46,070 nt of DNA, taken from positions 1 to 46,070 of the IMG/VR virus record IMGVR_UViG_3300033148_006661; one strand, 5' to 3'. The notes below the pieces were generated by a model. That model saw only the letters and a program-made list of their open reading frames with translations, made no database searches and had not been told where the DNA came from. This stretch comes from a virus. Shown here piece after piece: positions 12,967-19,844 of this stretch; the stretch's first letter is position 1; the number at the start of each line of letters is the position of its first letter. The translations under genes were made by a program, and so were the position numbers.

Positions 12967-12979
12967 GGCTTTAGGTCAC

Positions 12980-13460
12980 TCCTTGGTCGTTTAAAGGCTT
13001 CACGGTGGCTTTCTTGACTATATATACTTATCCTTGAGTTCTTTATTAATCAAATGTCTGTTTTATCAACCTATTAAAGTACCATCTTAAAGTCATCTTA
13101 ATTTAATCAAAAGGGTGTTTGAACAAAGACCATCTTAATAGAACAAAAGTTTCTTGAGGGGGTGTGGGGTTTTTTAGCACTTACGAATAATGACTTCCCA
13201 TGCAGTCATCAATCTCCCCACTGTCCTATATCTTACATCTTAATAGGTCTTATTATTGGTCTTTTGTTCTATTAGACGTTTGTTTGGTTAATAGGTCTTT
13301 GGTCTATTTAATTAGATTTGAGGTAAGTTAAAAATCTGCTTACCTAATTAAATAAGTGTTGAGAGAGGAAGGAAAAACAGCATAAAACCTTTCCTCTCCC
13401 TTTTCCCAAAGACACTATTGAGTTACTGATAATATTTCAGTCAAACTCAATCTAACGTTA
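12980..13460. other. Repeat-rich non-coding control region
   Basis: No gene is seen. The region holds four CATCTTAA words (from 13083 to 13242), TTAATAGGTCT twice, a perfect 14-bp inverted repeat (13136-13149 against 13261-13274), a G-rich run followed by a T6 tract near 13156-13176, a 7-bp hairpin at 13321-13345 and an 11-bp imperfect hairpin at 13363-13398. It separates leftward from rightward genes, which suits an origin or a master control region; this role is inferred. Confidence 0.5.
13363..13398. repeat. Imperfect inverted repeat GAGAGGAAGG / CCTTTCCTCTC
   Basis: The two arms pair over 10 of 11 positions around a 15-base loop. A second perfect hairpin, AGGTAAG with CTTACCT, lies just upstream at 13321-13345. 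Both fall in the gap before the E1 gene and do not overlap a gene. Confidence 0.6.
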
Positions 13461-13462
13461 AT

Positions 13463-13530
13463 TTGTACAGTTAAAAAGGTTGTGGTAAGAGGATTGTACA
13501 AAATAGAGCTTATAAGGTAACAATTGTACA
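13463..13530. promoter_or_regulatory. Tripartite palindromic element 1 plus an extra TTGTACA box, upstream of the E1-like gene
   Basis: TTGTACA at 13494-13500, CTTATAAG at 13509-13516 and TTGTACA at 13524-13530 have their dyad centres exactly 15 and 30 bp apart. The last box sits in a 14-bp perfect palindrome CAATTGTACAATTG. A further TTGTACA lies at 13463-13469, 31 bp upstream of the first. The gene's own TATA box is about 20 bp downstream. Confidence 0.8.
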
Positions 13531-13550
13531 ATTGTAGCCTAACAGAAAAG

Positions 13551-13559
13551 TATTTAAAC
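13551..13559 (+). promoter_or_regulatory. TATA box of the E1-like gene
   Basis: TATTTAAAC lies about 31 bases before ATG 13583, predicting a start at or just before the ATG. A GAGAGAGTGAT sequence precedes the ATG and might add a ribosome contact if the leader is longer. Confidence 0.6.
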
Positions 13560-13582
13560 TTAAGAGAGAGTGATTATTTACT

Positions 13583-15976
13583 ATGTATGACACTAACTTT
13601 GAAAACAGACTGTTAGCGATAAGAGATAACCCACTTATTTCTAATTTAGATGAACACATTAAGTTTGTAGCAGATAGGATAAGACAGAATGAGAGTAGTG
13701 CTAAAAAAATTATTAGTGTGATTTATGAACTATCGAAAGAGGATAAAGGAATCAAGCTTGGTGATACAGTTGAGTATCATGTATTAAAGCATAAAGAAGA
13801 TAATAGAGTAACAATCTTTTTTACAAATCCAATAGAACAAAGATTCTTTGATTTATCTGTTTATGAGGAAAAATTTAAAGGGGTAATCATTCAGAATAAA
13901 GACTCAAAAGAACTGATTTATGTTGATATTTACGATAGAGTAAGAAACGATAATATTTCAACAAACTTAACAATCAGTAGAAAATTTATGAAAGGTATTG
14001 TGACTCCAACTAATTATTATCATAGTCATAGAGGAATAAATGATTATTGTTTTGGTAACATTACAGATGGATTGTTAGATAGTATGAAGTTTTCTTTTAC
14101 TCAAACTATGAACAACTTAATAGAAGGATTAAGAAGTATTAACTTTGATGATACAATAGCAAACAGCATACAAGAAACTAATGAACTTTGTTTCTTTGGT
14201 AATCACTTTCGTGAGAGTATGGATAATTTGAATTTAAGAAATACTATTGATAGAAAAATAGGAAGGAATCATGCAACAAAATTAGCTGAAATAAGTTTTT
14301 ATCAAAACCTAAAAGATGTTAGTGATGTATTACATTCATATCATAAAGAATGTTATTGTTACTATTGTACATGTATTCATTTAATAGAGATGGATAGAAG
14401 CAGAATATCAACAGATGAATTAAGTAGAATAGTAGTTGATAAAAAGTCATTTGAAAAGATACTCAATATTCCAGATAATGAAAAAGAAGTCATTCTAAAA
14501 AGGATAGATGAGATAAAGAATAAAGACTTTGTTGCGTCTTACATTGAACTTGATACAGAATTAAATGACGGTGATGATTCAGTTAGTAACTACATTGATG
14601 ATAATTTAAGTGATTTACTTGATAGTCTTGCAGAAAGATATGATAATGAAATTTCAGAGTGTAATGATTTATCTAAACAAATTGATGAGTTGCAAGGGGA
14701 TACAAACAAGCTTTATGAATTGTGGAAAAATAAACAAAGAATACTTGATAATAAACCAACAATATCAAGAGTAAGCACAATAGATTTTTTGTTAGGTGAT
14801 TCTCAAGATAGAAATCAAGATGGTGTTGAACAAACAGAATATACAGCAAAAGATTATGAGATAGCTAAAGAAGAAATCAATATCATAAGAAGCAACATAA
14901 GAGACACAGATAGTAAATTAGAAGAGTTGAGAAGTAATTATGAGAATAGTAACGGTCATTCTTTACACATGTGGATAGATGGAGATTACAGTGACTCTGA
15001 TGTTTATGAGAGTCATTCAGATGAAGTTTATGAAATGGCTTCAGATTGGTTAGAAGACAGAGAATCAGATACCGATATGTGTAATTTCGGTAATTCTTAT
15101 CGTAATGACTTTAGTAACTATGATAGTCTTAAAGATATGATTATTAGTACATTACCTTCACGTTATGATGAATACGAACATTTAATCATTAAATCTAATG
15201 GTTTGATTACTCCAAAATTATGGAGAGATAAAATGCAAGATGATAACTCTTTAGCTATTGATAATCTTGGAGAATTGTACATTAAACAACATGGTGGTGT
15301 TGATATGAATAAAATAAGAACATCTATTTCGACATTTGTAGGTTGTGGTACTTTAGGGAGTAACATAGCTTACACAATGAGTAGATTAGGTTACAGAGTT
15401 TTTAGTTTAATAGATTATGATTCAGTGACATTGCATAACTTACCTAATCAGTTTTTCAAACATCATCAACAAAGCTTTTACAAAGTTAGAGCATTGAGAG
15501 ATAATCTATTAGAAGTATTACCACAATCAACATTACCTTTAATCTTTACTTTTGAAAACAGATTTGAAGATTACAGAGAATACAATGGTGATATTCCTAC
15601 ATTGTTAAATAATCATACTGATGTTTTCTTTCTTGTTACTGATAATTTAGAGTCACGTTACAATGTTGTGAGATGGATTAAAGAACTTACTAATGAGACA
15701 GCAATAAACTATTTAGTCATTGATTGTAGAATGAATGATTTGAATACTTATGTTACTTATGCTTACTACATTAATGATATTGTTTGTTACAACAATCATT
15801 TAAGAACAATACTCGATAAAGATGGAGAACTGATTCAACTTGAAGATGAAAATGTTTGTGGATTACAATCAAGTATTTTAGTAGCTCAAAGGTGTTCATT
15901 ATCTGTCATTGACATCTTAAATAAACATCATAAAAATGAATCAATACCTTTTCTTACAACTAATGAGTTTGATTAA
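13583..15976 (+). CDS. E1/ThiF-like adenylyltransferase with long N-terminal extension, 797 aa
   Basis: The C-terminal part (about 580-797) is an E1/MoeB/ThiF Rossmann domain, which adenylates the C-terminus of a ubiquitin-like or sulfur-carrier protein. Seen directly: G-C-G-T-L-G-S at 587-593 (nucleotide loop), L-I-D-Y-D at 609-613, N619 and Q623 in the position of the family's N-L-x-R-Q, K-V-R after it, and T-D-N-L-E-S-R at 686-692. Candidate cysteines are C715, C735 and C759. The canonical R of R-Q is Asn here. The N-terminal 580 residues are unusual: H147-S-H149 with C156 in Y-C-F-G recalls the H-x-H...C layout of some E2-like domains, followed by a Cys-rich patch near 255 and acidic coiled coil. 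The E2 reading is tentative. Followed by a candidate Ubl gene and a JAMM gene. Confidence 0.85.
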   Translation: MYDTNFENRLLAIRDNPLISNLDEHIKFVADRIRQNESSAKKIISVIYELSKEDKGIKLGDTVEYHVLKHKEDNRVTIFFTNPIEQRFFDLSVYEEKFKGVIIQNKDSKELIYVDIYDRVRNDNISTNLTISRKFMKGIVTPTNYYHSHRGINDYCFGNITDGLLDSMKFSFTQTMNNLIEGLRSINFDDTIANSIQETNELCFFGNHFRESMDNLNLRNTIDRKIGRNHATKLAEISFYQNLKDVSDVLHSYHKECYCYYCTCIHLIEMDRSRISTDELSRIVVDKKSFEKILNIPDNEKEVILKRIDEIKNKDFVASYIELDTELNDGDDSVSNYIDDNLSDLLDSLAERYDNEISECNDLSKQIDELQGDTNKLYELWKNKQRILDNKPTISRVSTIDFLLGDSQDRNQDGVEQTEYTAKDYEIAKEEINIIRSNIRDTDSKLEELRSNYENSNGHSLHMWIDGDYSDSDVYESHSDEVYEMASDWLEDRESDTDMCNFGNSYRNDFSNYDSLKDMIISTLPSRYDEYEHLIIKSNGLITPKLWRDKMQDDNSLAIDNLGELYIKQHGGVDMNKIRTSISTFVGCGTLGSNIAYTMSRLGYRVFSLIDYDSVTLHNLPNQFFKHHQQSFYKVRALRDNLLEVLPQSTLPLIFTFENRFEDYREYNGDIPTLLNNHTDVFFLVTDNLESRYNVVRWIKELTNETAINYLVIDCRMNDLNTYVTYAYYINDIVCYNNHLRTILDKDGELIQLEDENVCGLQSSILVAQRCSLSVIDILNKHHKNESIPFLTTNEFD

Positions 15977-15980
15977 TTAG

Positions 15981-16017
15981 TTGTACATTTTTTTTCTTAT
16001 AAGCTATTAATTGTACA
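15981..16017. promoter_or_regulatory. Tripartite palindromic element 2
   Basis: TTGTACA at 15981-15987, CTTATAAG at 15996-16003 and TTGTACA at 16011-16017, again with 15-bp centre spacing. It starts five bases after the E1 stop codon and about 20 bases upstream of the TATA box of the next gene. Confidence 0.8.
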
Positions 16018-16036
16018 ACAATACACTGAACAAAAG

Positions 16037-16046
16037 CTTTAAATAG
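16037..16046 (+). promoter_or_regulatory. TATA box of the 112-aa gene
   Basis: CTTTAAATAG is positioned 55 bases before ATG 16093, giving an expected leader of about 25 bases that contains a GAGGTAAG ribosome site ten bases before the ATG. Confidence 0.6.
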
Positions 16047-16092
16047 ATAACAAATAATTGATTGTTGCAGAAAACTGCGAGGTAAGAACAAA

Positions 16093-16431
16093 ATGAAAGT
16101 TCAAGTAATCGTTAGGACATCTGGTCGAGTAATCGAAAAGGGATTACTCTTGAAAGGAGACATCAAACTTATTGATGTTCTTCAAAATATTACCGAATTA
16201 GATGAGGTAATTAGAGACATTAACTATGGTCGTACTTTGGTTGCACATGAAGACGCAAACATCTTTGCTGATAGACTATTATCCGACATCATTCCAGAAT
16301 TTGATGAATATGATTTTAGCCCATTAGATGAGGATGAAAAAGCTTTTCAGATAGTTGATAAGTATGCTGATGATGGATATGATTACAAGCTTATGCTTGG
16401 TCTATTCAGAAATAAAGCAAACGGTCTTTAA
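16093..16431 (+). CDS. Candidate ubiquitin-like or partner protein, 112 aa
   Basis: The first 35 residues read as strand-turn-strand-helix: M-K-V-Q-V-I-V-R-T-S-G, then V-I-E-K-G-L-L-L, then I-K-L-I-D-V-L-Q-N-I. This is the opening order of a beta-grasp fold. Its position between an E1-like and a JAMM gene is where a ubiquitin-like substrate is expected. Against this, the C-terminus ends A-N-G-L, not Gly-Gly, and the second half looks acidic and helical (D-E-D-E-K-A-F-Q-I-V-D-K-Y). It could equally be a small adaptor. The gene has its own promoter and ends in a T-rich tract. Confidence 0.4.
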   Translation: MKVQVIVRTSGRVIEKGLLLKGDIKLIDVLQNITELDEVIRDINYGRTLVAHEDANIFADRLLSDIIPEFDEYDFSPLDEDEKAFQIVDKYADDGYDYKLMLGLFRNKANGL

Positions 16432-16432
16432 A

Positions 16433-16462
16433 TACTTTTTCTTTTTCTTTTTTTTTATTTAG
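16433..16462 (+). terminator. T-rich tract between the 112-aa gene and the JAMM gene
   Basis: About 30 bases that are nearly all T follow the stop, the typical form of an archaeal oligo-U terminator. As no TATA box separates it from the JAMM gene, partial read-through would set the ratio of the two products. Confidence 0.6.
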
Positions 16463-16471
16463 GTGATAAAA

Positions 16472-17557
16472 ATGGACAAACAAAAACAGCAAGAAAAGAA
16501 AACTCACTTACAAGATTATTGGGAATCATTAGACAAAATTGTAAGAATTACTAATGATAGTGTTACATTAGATAAAGGTACTCATTTTGAAACACGAAAA
16601 CATAAAGGGGAAGCTTACTTTAAAAAACACTTTCCAAAATACTCATACACTAAAACTTTAGGTGTTGATGAATACAAAGAAGTAAATCAATATCAATTAC
16701 ATTTTGAAAAAGAAGCAATGATAAAGATATTATTGTGTATGGATAAATTTACTGTTGAGTTTGGTGGATTCTTAATTGGTACGATTGATGATAAAAAACA
16801 AGTCATTAACATTGAAGAAATATTTTTACCACGTCAAAGTGTCTCTGGTACTGAATGTATTTTTGATGATAATGATGAGGCTTTTATTATCAATAGATTT
16901 CAAGAAAAATATTTAGGCATTTTTCATAGTCATAATACTATGGGAGCTTTTTACAGCTCACAAGATGAAGGTGTAATTAGTGAGGCATTAATGCTTAAAG
17001 GCACTAAATTTTTATCTGTTGTAATCTCTGAAAGCACTACTTTAGTTGATAGATTAACTACAATAGGCATGAATCAAGCTGATACTTTGTTAGGGAAATT
17101 GTTAGAAACTGAATTTATCGGTCATATCTTTGAAAGAACATTAGACGATAAATTTACTAAACATGGAATAAACAGAGTCACTGTTGATAATGTTGATATT
17201 TCAGAAGATGAACTTGAGATACTACAAACAGAAATTGATAGATTTTATGATGAAGTCAAAGATGTAGTAATTGAAAGAAAGACTTATCCATTAGTGGATT
17301 CAACTACAGCTATTGATGAAGGGGAATTGTACGATTTGATTTTCCAATTTCCAGATTTAACAGAAAAACTCTATGAGATGGAAATATCTAAAGTTGATTT
17401 AATAGAGGCATTAGTTAAAATATCTTTGAATGAGACTCTTTGCTCTGATTTAATTGATTTCCTACAAAATGCAGAAGAAATAAGAGAGTGTTTTTTAGGT
17501 TATGGTAGTGGTAATGAGGAATACGAACAATACAAACTTGATTACTACAAATACTAA
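16472..17557 (+). CDS. JAMM/JAB-domain metallopeptidase, 361 aa
   Basis: The JAMM zinc site is complete: H-S-H at about 152-154, seven residues, then S-S-Q-D with S162 and D165, plus an upstream acidic strand I-N-I-E-E-I near 112-117 that supplies the Glu. G-F-L-I-G near 98-103 is the usual first strand. JAMM enzymes cut isopeptide or peptide bonds after ubiquitin-like proteins; linkage to an E1-like gene supports that role here. The C-terminal 180 residues are acidic and helical and not recognised. The start at ATG 16472 follows AGGTGAT by four bases; the ORF's upstream GTG is part of that ribosome site. Confidence 0.85.
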   Translation: MDKQKQQEKKTHLQDYWESLDKIVRITNDSVTLDKGTHFETRKHKGEAYFKKHFPKYSYTKTLGVDEYKEVNQYQLHFEKEAMIKILLCMDKFTVEFGGFLIGTIDDKKQVINIEEIFLPRQSVSGTECIFDDNDEAFIINRFQEKYLGIFHSHNTMGAFYSSQDEGVISEALMLKGTKFLSVVISESTTLVDRLTTIGMNQADTLLGKLLETEFIGHIFERTLDDKFTKHGINRVTVDNVDISEDELEILQTEIDRFYDEVKDVVIERKTYPLVDSTTAIDEGELYDLIFQFPDLTEKLYEMEISKVDLIEALVKISLNETLCSDLIDFLQNAEEIRECFLGYGSGNEEYEQYKLDYYKY

Positions 17558-17558
17558 T

Positions 17559-17574
17559 TTTTTCTTTTTTTTAT
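17559..17574 (+). terminator. T-rich terminator after the JAMM gene
   Basis: A run of about 14 T residues broken by one C follows the stop codon closely and ends at the next tripartite element. It fits an archaeal oligo-U terminator. Confidence 0.55.
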
Positions 17575-17610
17575 TGTACATTTAGTTAGTTATAAGCTCT
17601 ATTTTGTACA
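17574..17610. promoter_or_regulatory. Tripartite palindromic element 3
   Basis: TTGTACA at 17574-17580, GTTATAAG at 17589-17596 and TTGTACA at 17604-17610. Centres are 15 bp apart as in the other copies. A TATA-like TTTATTAA begins nine bases downstream. Confidence 0.8.
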
Positions 17611-17647
17611 ACTAAAAGTTTATTAATGAGTGTGCTAACTGTTAAGT

Positions 17648-17899
17648 ATGAGCTTTGAAACAATAACTGAACAAGAACAAAGAAACATAGATGCAGACCA
17701 ACATTTATGGGGTAGTTTTTTTGCTAAAACTCAACTTAAAGACAACTACATTAGAATGTTTTGGATGCGTGAAAGACTACCAATTCTTTTAAATGTATTA
17801 GCAATAGACATGCTTGATTGGTTTATGTTTTATGTTTTATTTCTTTGTGATGACATAAAAATAGAAGAAAAAGATAGAACAGTAGTATATTGGGGATAA
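17648..17899 (+). CDS. Hypothetical protein, 83 aa
   Basis: ATG 17648 is 29 bases after TTTATTAA, a leaderless layout. The N-terminus is acidic and polar. About residues 43-68 are hydrophobic with tryptophan (L-L-N-V-L-A-I-D-M-L-D-W-F-M-F-Y-V-L-F), possibly a membrane-associated helix although an Asp pair interrupts it. Four bases separate its stop from the next gene, so the two are co-expressed under element 3. Not recognised. Confidence 0.65.
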   Translation: MSFETITEQEQRNIDADQHLWGSFFAKTQLKDNYIRMFWMRERLPILLNVLAIDMLDWFMFYVLFLCDDIKIEEKDRTVVYWG

Positions 17900-17903
17900 T
17901 AGA

Positions 17904-18263
17904 ATGTTAAAGACAATAGAACAAGAGATAGAAGAAAGGATAATTAAGATAGGGATTGAGAACGATTTAAACCTCGATAAACAAGTATTTTATTTCTTTC
18001 TTGAAGGATACAGAGAGTTTAGAACTTTTCAATATCATGCTTGTAAGAATTGGGAAATAGAGCAAGATGTTTATTTACTCAAAAGAAGACAAACTATTAA
18101 GATACCTAAATGTAACGAACACACTAATTTTCAATTCAACAACAATTTAGAAGAGTCATTTTGTTATCATTGTATGATTGATAATTTTGTTAGACAGTTA
18201 GGTTGGTACGAAGACTTAATGAAAAGAGATATTCTTAATGGAAGGATAAAACTTTATCTGTAA
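17904..18263 (+). CDS. Hypothetical Cys/His protein, 119 aa
   Basis: A helical protein with C-N-E-H near 73-76 and C-Y-H-C near 90-93, together a possible zinc site, flanked by basic helices. No enzyme motif is visible. It follows the 83-residue gene by four bases and ends convergently with the DUF1540-like gene, with a short AT-rich gap containing two CATCTTAATA words. Confidence 0.65.
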   Translation: MLKTIEQEIEERIIKIGIENDLNLDKQVFYFFLEGYREFRTFQYHACKNWEIEQDVYLLKRRQTIKIPKCNEHTNFQFNNNLEESFCYHCMIDNFVRQLGWYEDLMKRDILNGRIKLYL

Positions 18264-18294
18264 CTCTCTCTTATTTTATACATCTTAATACATC

Positions 18295-18465
18295 TTAATA
18301 GAACATTGGATATAGAGGATTTTTCCATTCTTGTGTGTCGCATACACTAAAATCTTCACTAAAATCATAAAAATCTTTTGTTATTTCAACAATTTTAATT
18401 TTATCAGCTGTGCATTTGTTATCAACATTAAATTTACAGTCTGATATTTCACACTCAACTATCAT
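18295..18465 (-). CDS. DUF1540-like small Cys protein, 56 aa
   Basis: V-E-C-E-I-S-D-C-K-F-N then K-C-T-A-D-K-I-K-I-V matches the DUF1540 pattern (C-x4-C-x-y, then C-x-A-x-x-I-x-V), with a final Cys in V-C-D-T near residue 42. Members are short, probably metal-binding proteins of unknown function found in Clostridia and methanogens. ATG 18465 lies 31 bases after the first base of its TATA box, so it is probably leaderless. Its stop lies in a CATCTTAATAGAACA word also present at 13131. Confidence 0.7.
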   Translation of the reverse strand: MIVECEISDCKFNVDNKCTADKIKIVEITKDFYDFSEDFSVCDTQEWKNPLYPMFY

Positions 18466-18486
18466 AATCAATTATTGTCATTACAG

Positions 18487-18496
18487 TTATTTAAAC
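18487..18496 (-). promoter_or_regulatory. TATA box of the DUF1540-like gene
   Basis: On the minus strand GTTTAAATAA starts 31 bases before ATG 18465. The tripartite element 4 begins eight bases further upstream. Confidence 0.6.
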
Positions 18497-18503
18497 GTTT
18501 TTA

Positions 18504-18540
18504 CTGTACATTTTAGGGCTTATAAGAGTATAATTGTACA
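18504..18540. promoter_or_regulatory. Tripartite palindromic element 4
   Basis: CTGTACA at 18504-18510, CTTATAAG at 18519-18526 and TTGTACA at 18534-18540, same 15-bp spacing. It lies upstream of the leftward DUF1540-like gene, so the element works, if it is an operator, with genes on either strand. Confidence 0.8.
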
Positions 18541-18545
18541 AAAAA

Positions 18546-18629
18546 GGTTAGGGAGTGGGGAAACCCTAACAAGTGATAAACCAATGACGGAATGAAACAA
18601 ACCATGCAAATAGAGGTGTCATCCCCACT
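18546..18629. ncRNA. Candidate structured RNA or palindrome cluster
   Basis: In a gap without genes, GTTAGGG (18547-18553) pairs with CCCTAAC (18564-18570), while the overlapping AGTGGGGA (18554-18561) is the exact complement of TCCCCACT (18622-18629). Part of the first hairpin's loop is an arm of the long-range stem. A nested TGAC/GTCA pair lies between. Such competing stems suggest a structured transcript, but the strand and promoter are uncertain. Confidence 0.35.
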
Positions 18630-18671
18630 AAACAACAATAAGCAATAAAGTATAAAAGCGTTATGGTTAGG

Positions 18672-19046
18672 CTACCATTCGTACATATCGTATATTTCTA
18701 CTGTTTGGTCATAGTCGATAACCATACAGTAAATACCGTACTTTTCATTAAAGTGTCTTTCTATCCTTCTTACTCTTTCTTCTTTCCATTTAAGATAAAT
18801 GCTGTTTCTTTCTTCTCTGTCTTTAGAGTAGTGTTCTTTTAGTTCTTCTGGAGTATATGAGTCAAAATAGCTTTTGTTGTCATTGTCCTTTTTGAAATAT
18901 TCTTTTACTTCTTCTAATTCTTCTACTGTTAGTTTTCTATTTAACATTAATCTATCATGTGTGTTGTTCCACATACTACAATTATCATAATGTCTCGATT
19001 GTACTTCTAACAATGTTGTTGATGTTGTTTTTTCTGTTTCTAACAT
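18672..19046 (-). CDS. Hypothetical protein, 124 aa
   Basis: I start at ATG 19046, preceded by GAGAGTGAT with four bases between; the longer frame runs back through the preceding gene. The protein is a charged helix-rich product with many Glu and Arg (E-E-L-E-E-V-K-E-Y-F, K-E-E-R-V-R-R-I-E-R-H) and a C-terminal strand with Y-G-I-Y-C-M-V-I-D-Y. Co-expressed with the 57-residue gene before it. Not recognised. Confidence 0.6.
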   Translation of the reverse strand: MLETEKTTSTTLLEVQSRHYDNCSMWNNTHDRLMLNRKLTVEELEEVKEYFKKDNDNKSYFDSYTPEELKEHYSKDREERNSIYLKWKEERVRRIERHFNEKYGIYCMVIDYDQTVEIYDMYEW

Positions 19047-19047
19047 C

Positions 19048-19221
19048 TTAATCACTCTCATAGTCATAGTCGCCACTATACCATTCCTCAACCTCATAAC
19101 TGTTTATTTCTTTCTCTCTTACCATGTTAGCAAACTTACTCATTATGAGTGTGTAGGCATCATTTTCTTTTACATCATCTTCAAAATCAATATTAATTAT
19201 TAGCATTGTTCGTTTTGTCAT
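19048..19221 (-). CDS. Hypothetical protein, 57 aa
   Basis: ATG 19221 is 28-30 bases after the TATA box at 19241-19250, so it is probably leaderless; the TTG nine bases upstream is too close to the box. Strand M-L-I-I-N-I-D-F opens the product, then a helix A-Y-T-L-I-M-S-K-F-A, and it ends with an acidic D-Y-D-Y-E-S-D. The small size and Asp-rich end suggest an adaptor. Confidence 0.6.
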   Translation of the reverse strand: MTKRTMLIINIDFEDDVKENDAYTLIMSKFANMVREKEINSYEVEEWYSGDYDYESD

Positions 19222-19240
19222 AATTAACAATTAGCACATA

Positions 19241-19320
19241 ATTATTTAAATGTTGTGTTGTACAAATTTCTCTTTATAACATGAAAACTGTACAATTACC
19301 CACACCTAAAACCTTAAATA
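19241..19320. promoter_or_regulatory. Divergent promoter region
   Basis: The leftward TATA box ATTTAAATAA (read on the minus strand) lies at 19241-19250. The rightward TATA box CCTTAAATAA begins at 19311, 31-33 bases before ATG 19344. Tripartite element 5 occupies the middle, so one factor could control both directions. Confidence 0.65.
19258..19294. promoter_or_regulatory. Tripartite palindromic element 5
   Basis: TTGTACA at 19258-19264, TTTATAAC at 19273-19280 and CTGTACA at 19288-19294. Outer boxes again are 30 bp apart with the TTATAA core at the midpoint. Confidence 0.8.
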
Positions 19321-19343
19321 AGTAATCATACATAAAGTATAAT

Positions 19344-19766
19344 ATGAAACAAACCGAAATGAAACAGATTTTTAATGAAGTCTATAAAGGCAATAAAAAC
19401 TTTATGACACCTACTATTGAAAGATACGAACAAATAGGTAATATGTTTATTGTTGAAGTATCAAGTGGTACTGGAATCCCTCTCATGTCAGAGAGGATTT
19501 ATGGAATTACTCTATTAGCTAGTTCGAAAGGTAAATGGATTAAGCAAGATACTTTTAATAGAATGTTGAAAAGTGAAGAAGAAGTAAAGCAATACATTTC
19601 TTTTCTTAACAATAACGTTAATATTGTTGAATCTCTATCAATACCCGAATGTTTAATGATTATCGAAACTGTTGAAGTAGCAACATCATTAAATGAAATT
19701 GAAAAAGATATACAAGACATCTTAAATGGTATTGAAGATTTACCACATATTGACTCTAACACTTAA
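19344..19766 (+). CDS. Hypothetical protein, 140 aa
   Basis: Leaderless start 31-33 bases after the TATA box. The N-terminus is a helix with repeated M-K-Q, the middle predicts strands (M-F-I-V-E-V-S, I-Y-G-I-T-L-L-A-S) and the C-terminus is an acidic helix. No motif is recognised. It ends in a T-rich tract and then tripartite element 6, opposite the 304-residue gene. Confidence 0.65.
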   Translation: MKQTEMKQIFNEVYKGNKNFMTPTIERYEQIGNMFIVEVSSGTGIPLMSERIYGITLLASSKGKWIKQDTFNRMLKSEEEVKQYISFLNNNVNIVESLSIPECLMIIETVEVATSLNEIEKDIQDILNGIEDLPHIDSNT

Positions 19767-19769
19767 TCA

Positions 19770-19786
19770 CTTCTTTTTTTTTCTAC
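19770..19786 (+). terminator. T-rich terminator
   Basis: A C/T tract with nine consecutive T residues follows the stop of the 140-residue gene and fits an archaeal oligo-U terminator. Confidence 0.55.
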
Positions 19787-19791
19787 TAAAT

Positions 19792-19842
19792 TTGTACAAA
19801 AAAAATTGTACAATTGAAGGCTTATAACCCTCAAATTGTACA
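19792..19842. promoter_or_regulatory. Tripartite palindromic element 6, between convergent gene ends
   Basis: TTGTACA at 19806-19812, CTTATAAC at 19821-19828 and TTGTACA at 19836-19842, with an additional TTGTACA at 19792-19798. Unlike the other copies it lies between the 3' ends of two convergent genes, with no gene start nearby, so it is not placed to act as a simple promoter operator. Confidence 0.8.
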
Positions 19843-19844
19843 AA

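Noticed and set aside
13083-13305. CRISPR array
   Set aside because: The short CATCTTAA and TTAATAGGTCT words are irregularly spaced and too short; no repeat-spacer pattern is present.
14363-15282. TTGTACA-like words inside the E1 gene (near 14365 and 15277) as further elements
   Set aside because: They lack the TTATAA core and the partner box at 30 bp, and lie in coding sequence.
16093-16431. Confident call of ubiquitin-like protein
   Set aside because: Only the N-terminal strand-helix pattern and gene position support it; the C-terminus has no Gly-Gly and the second half looks helical, so it is kept as a candidate.
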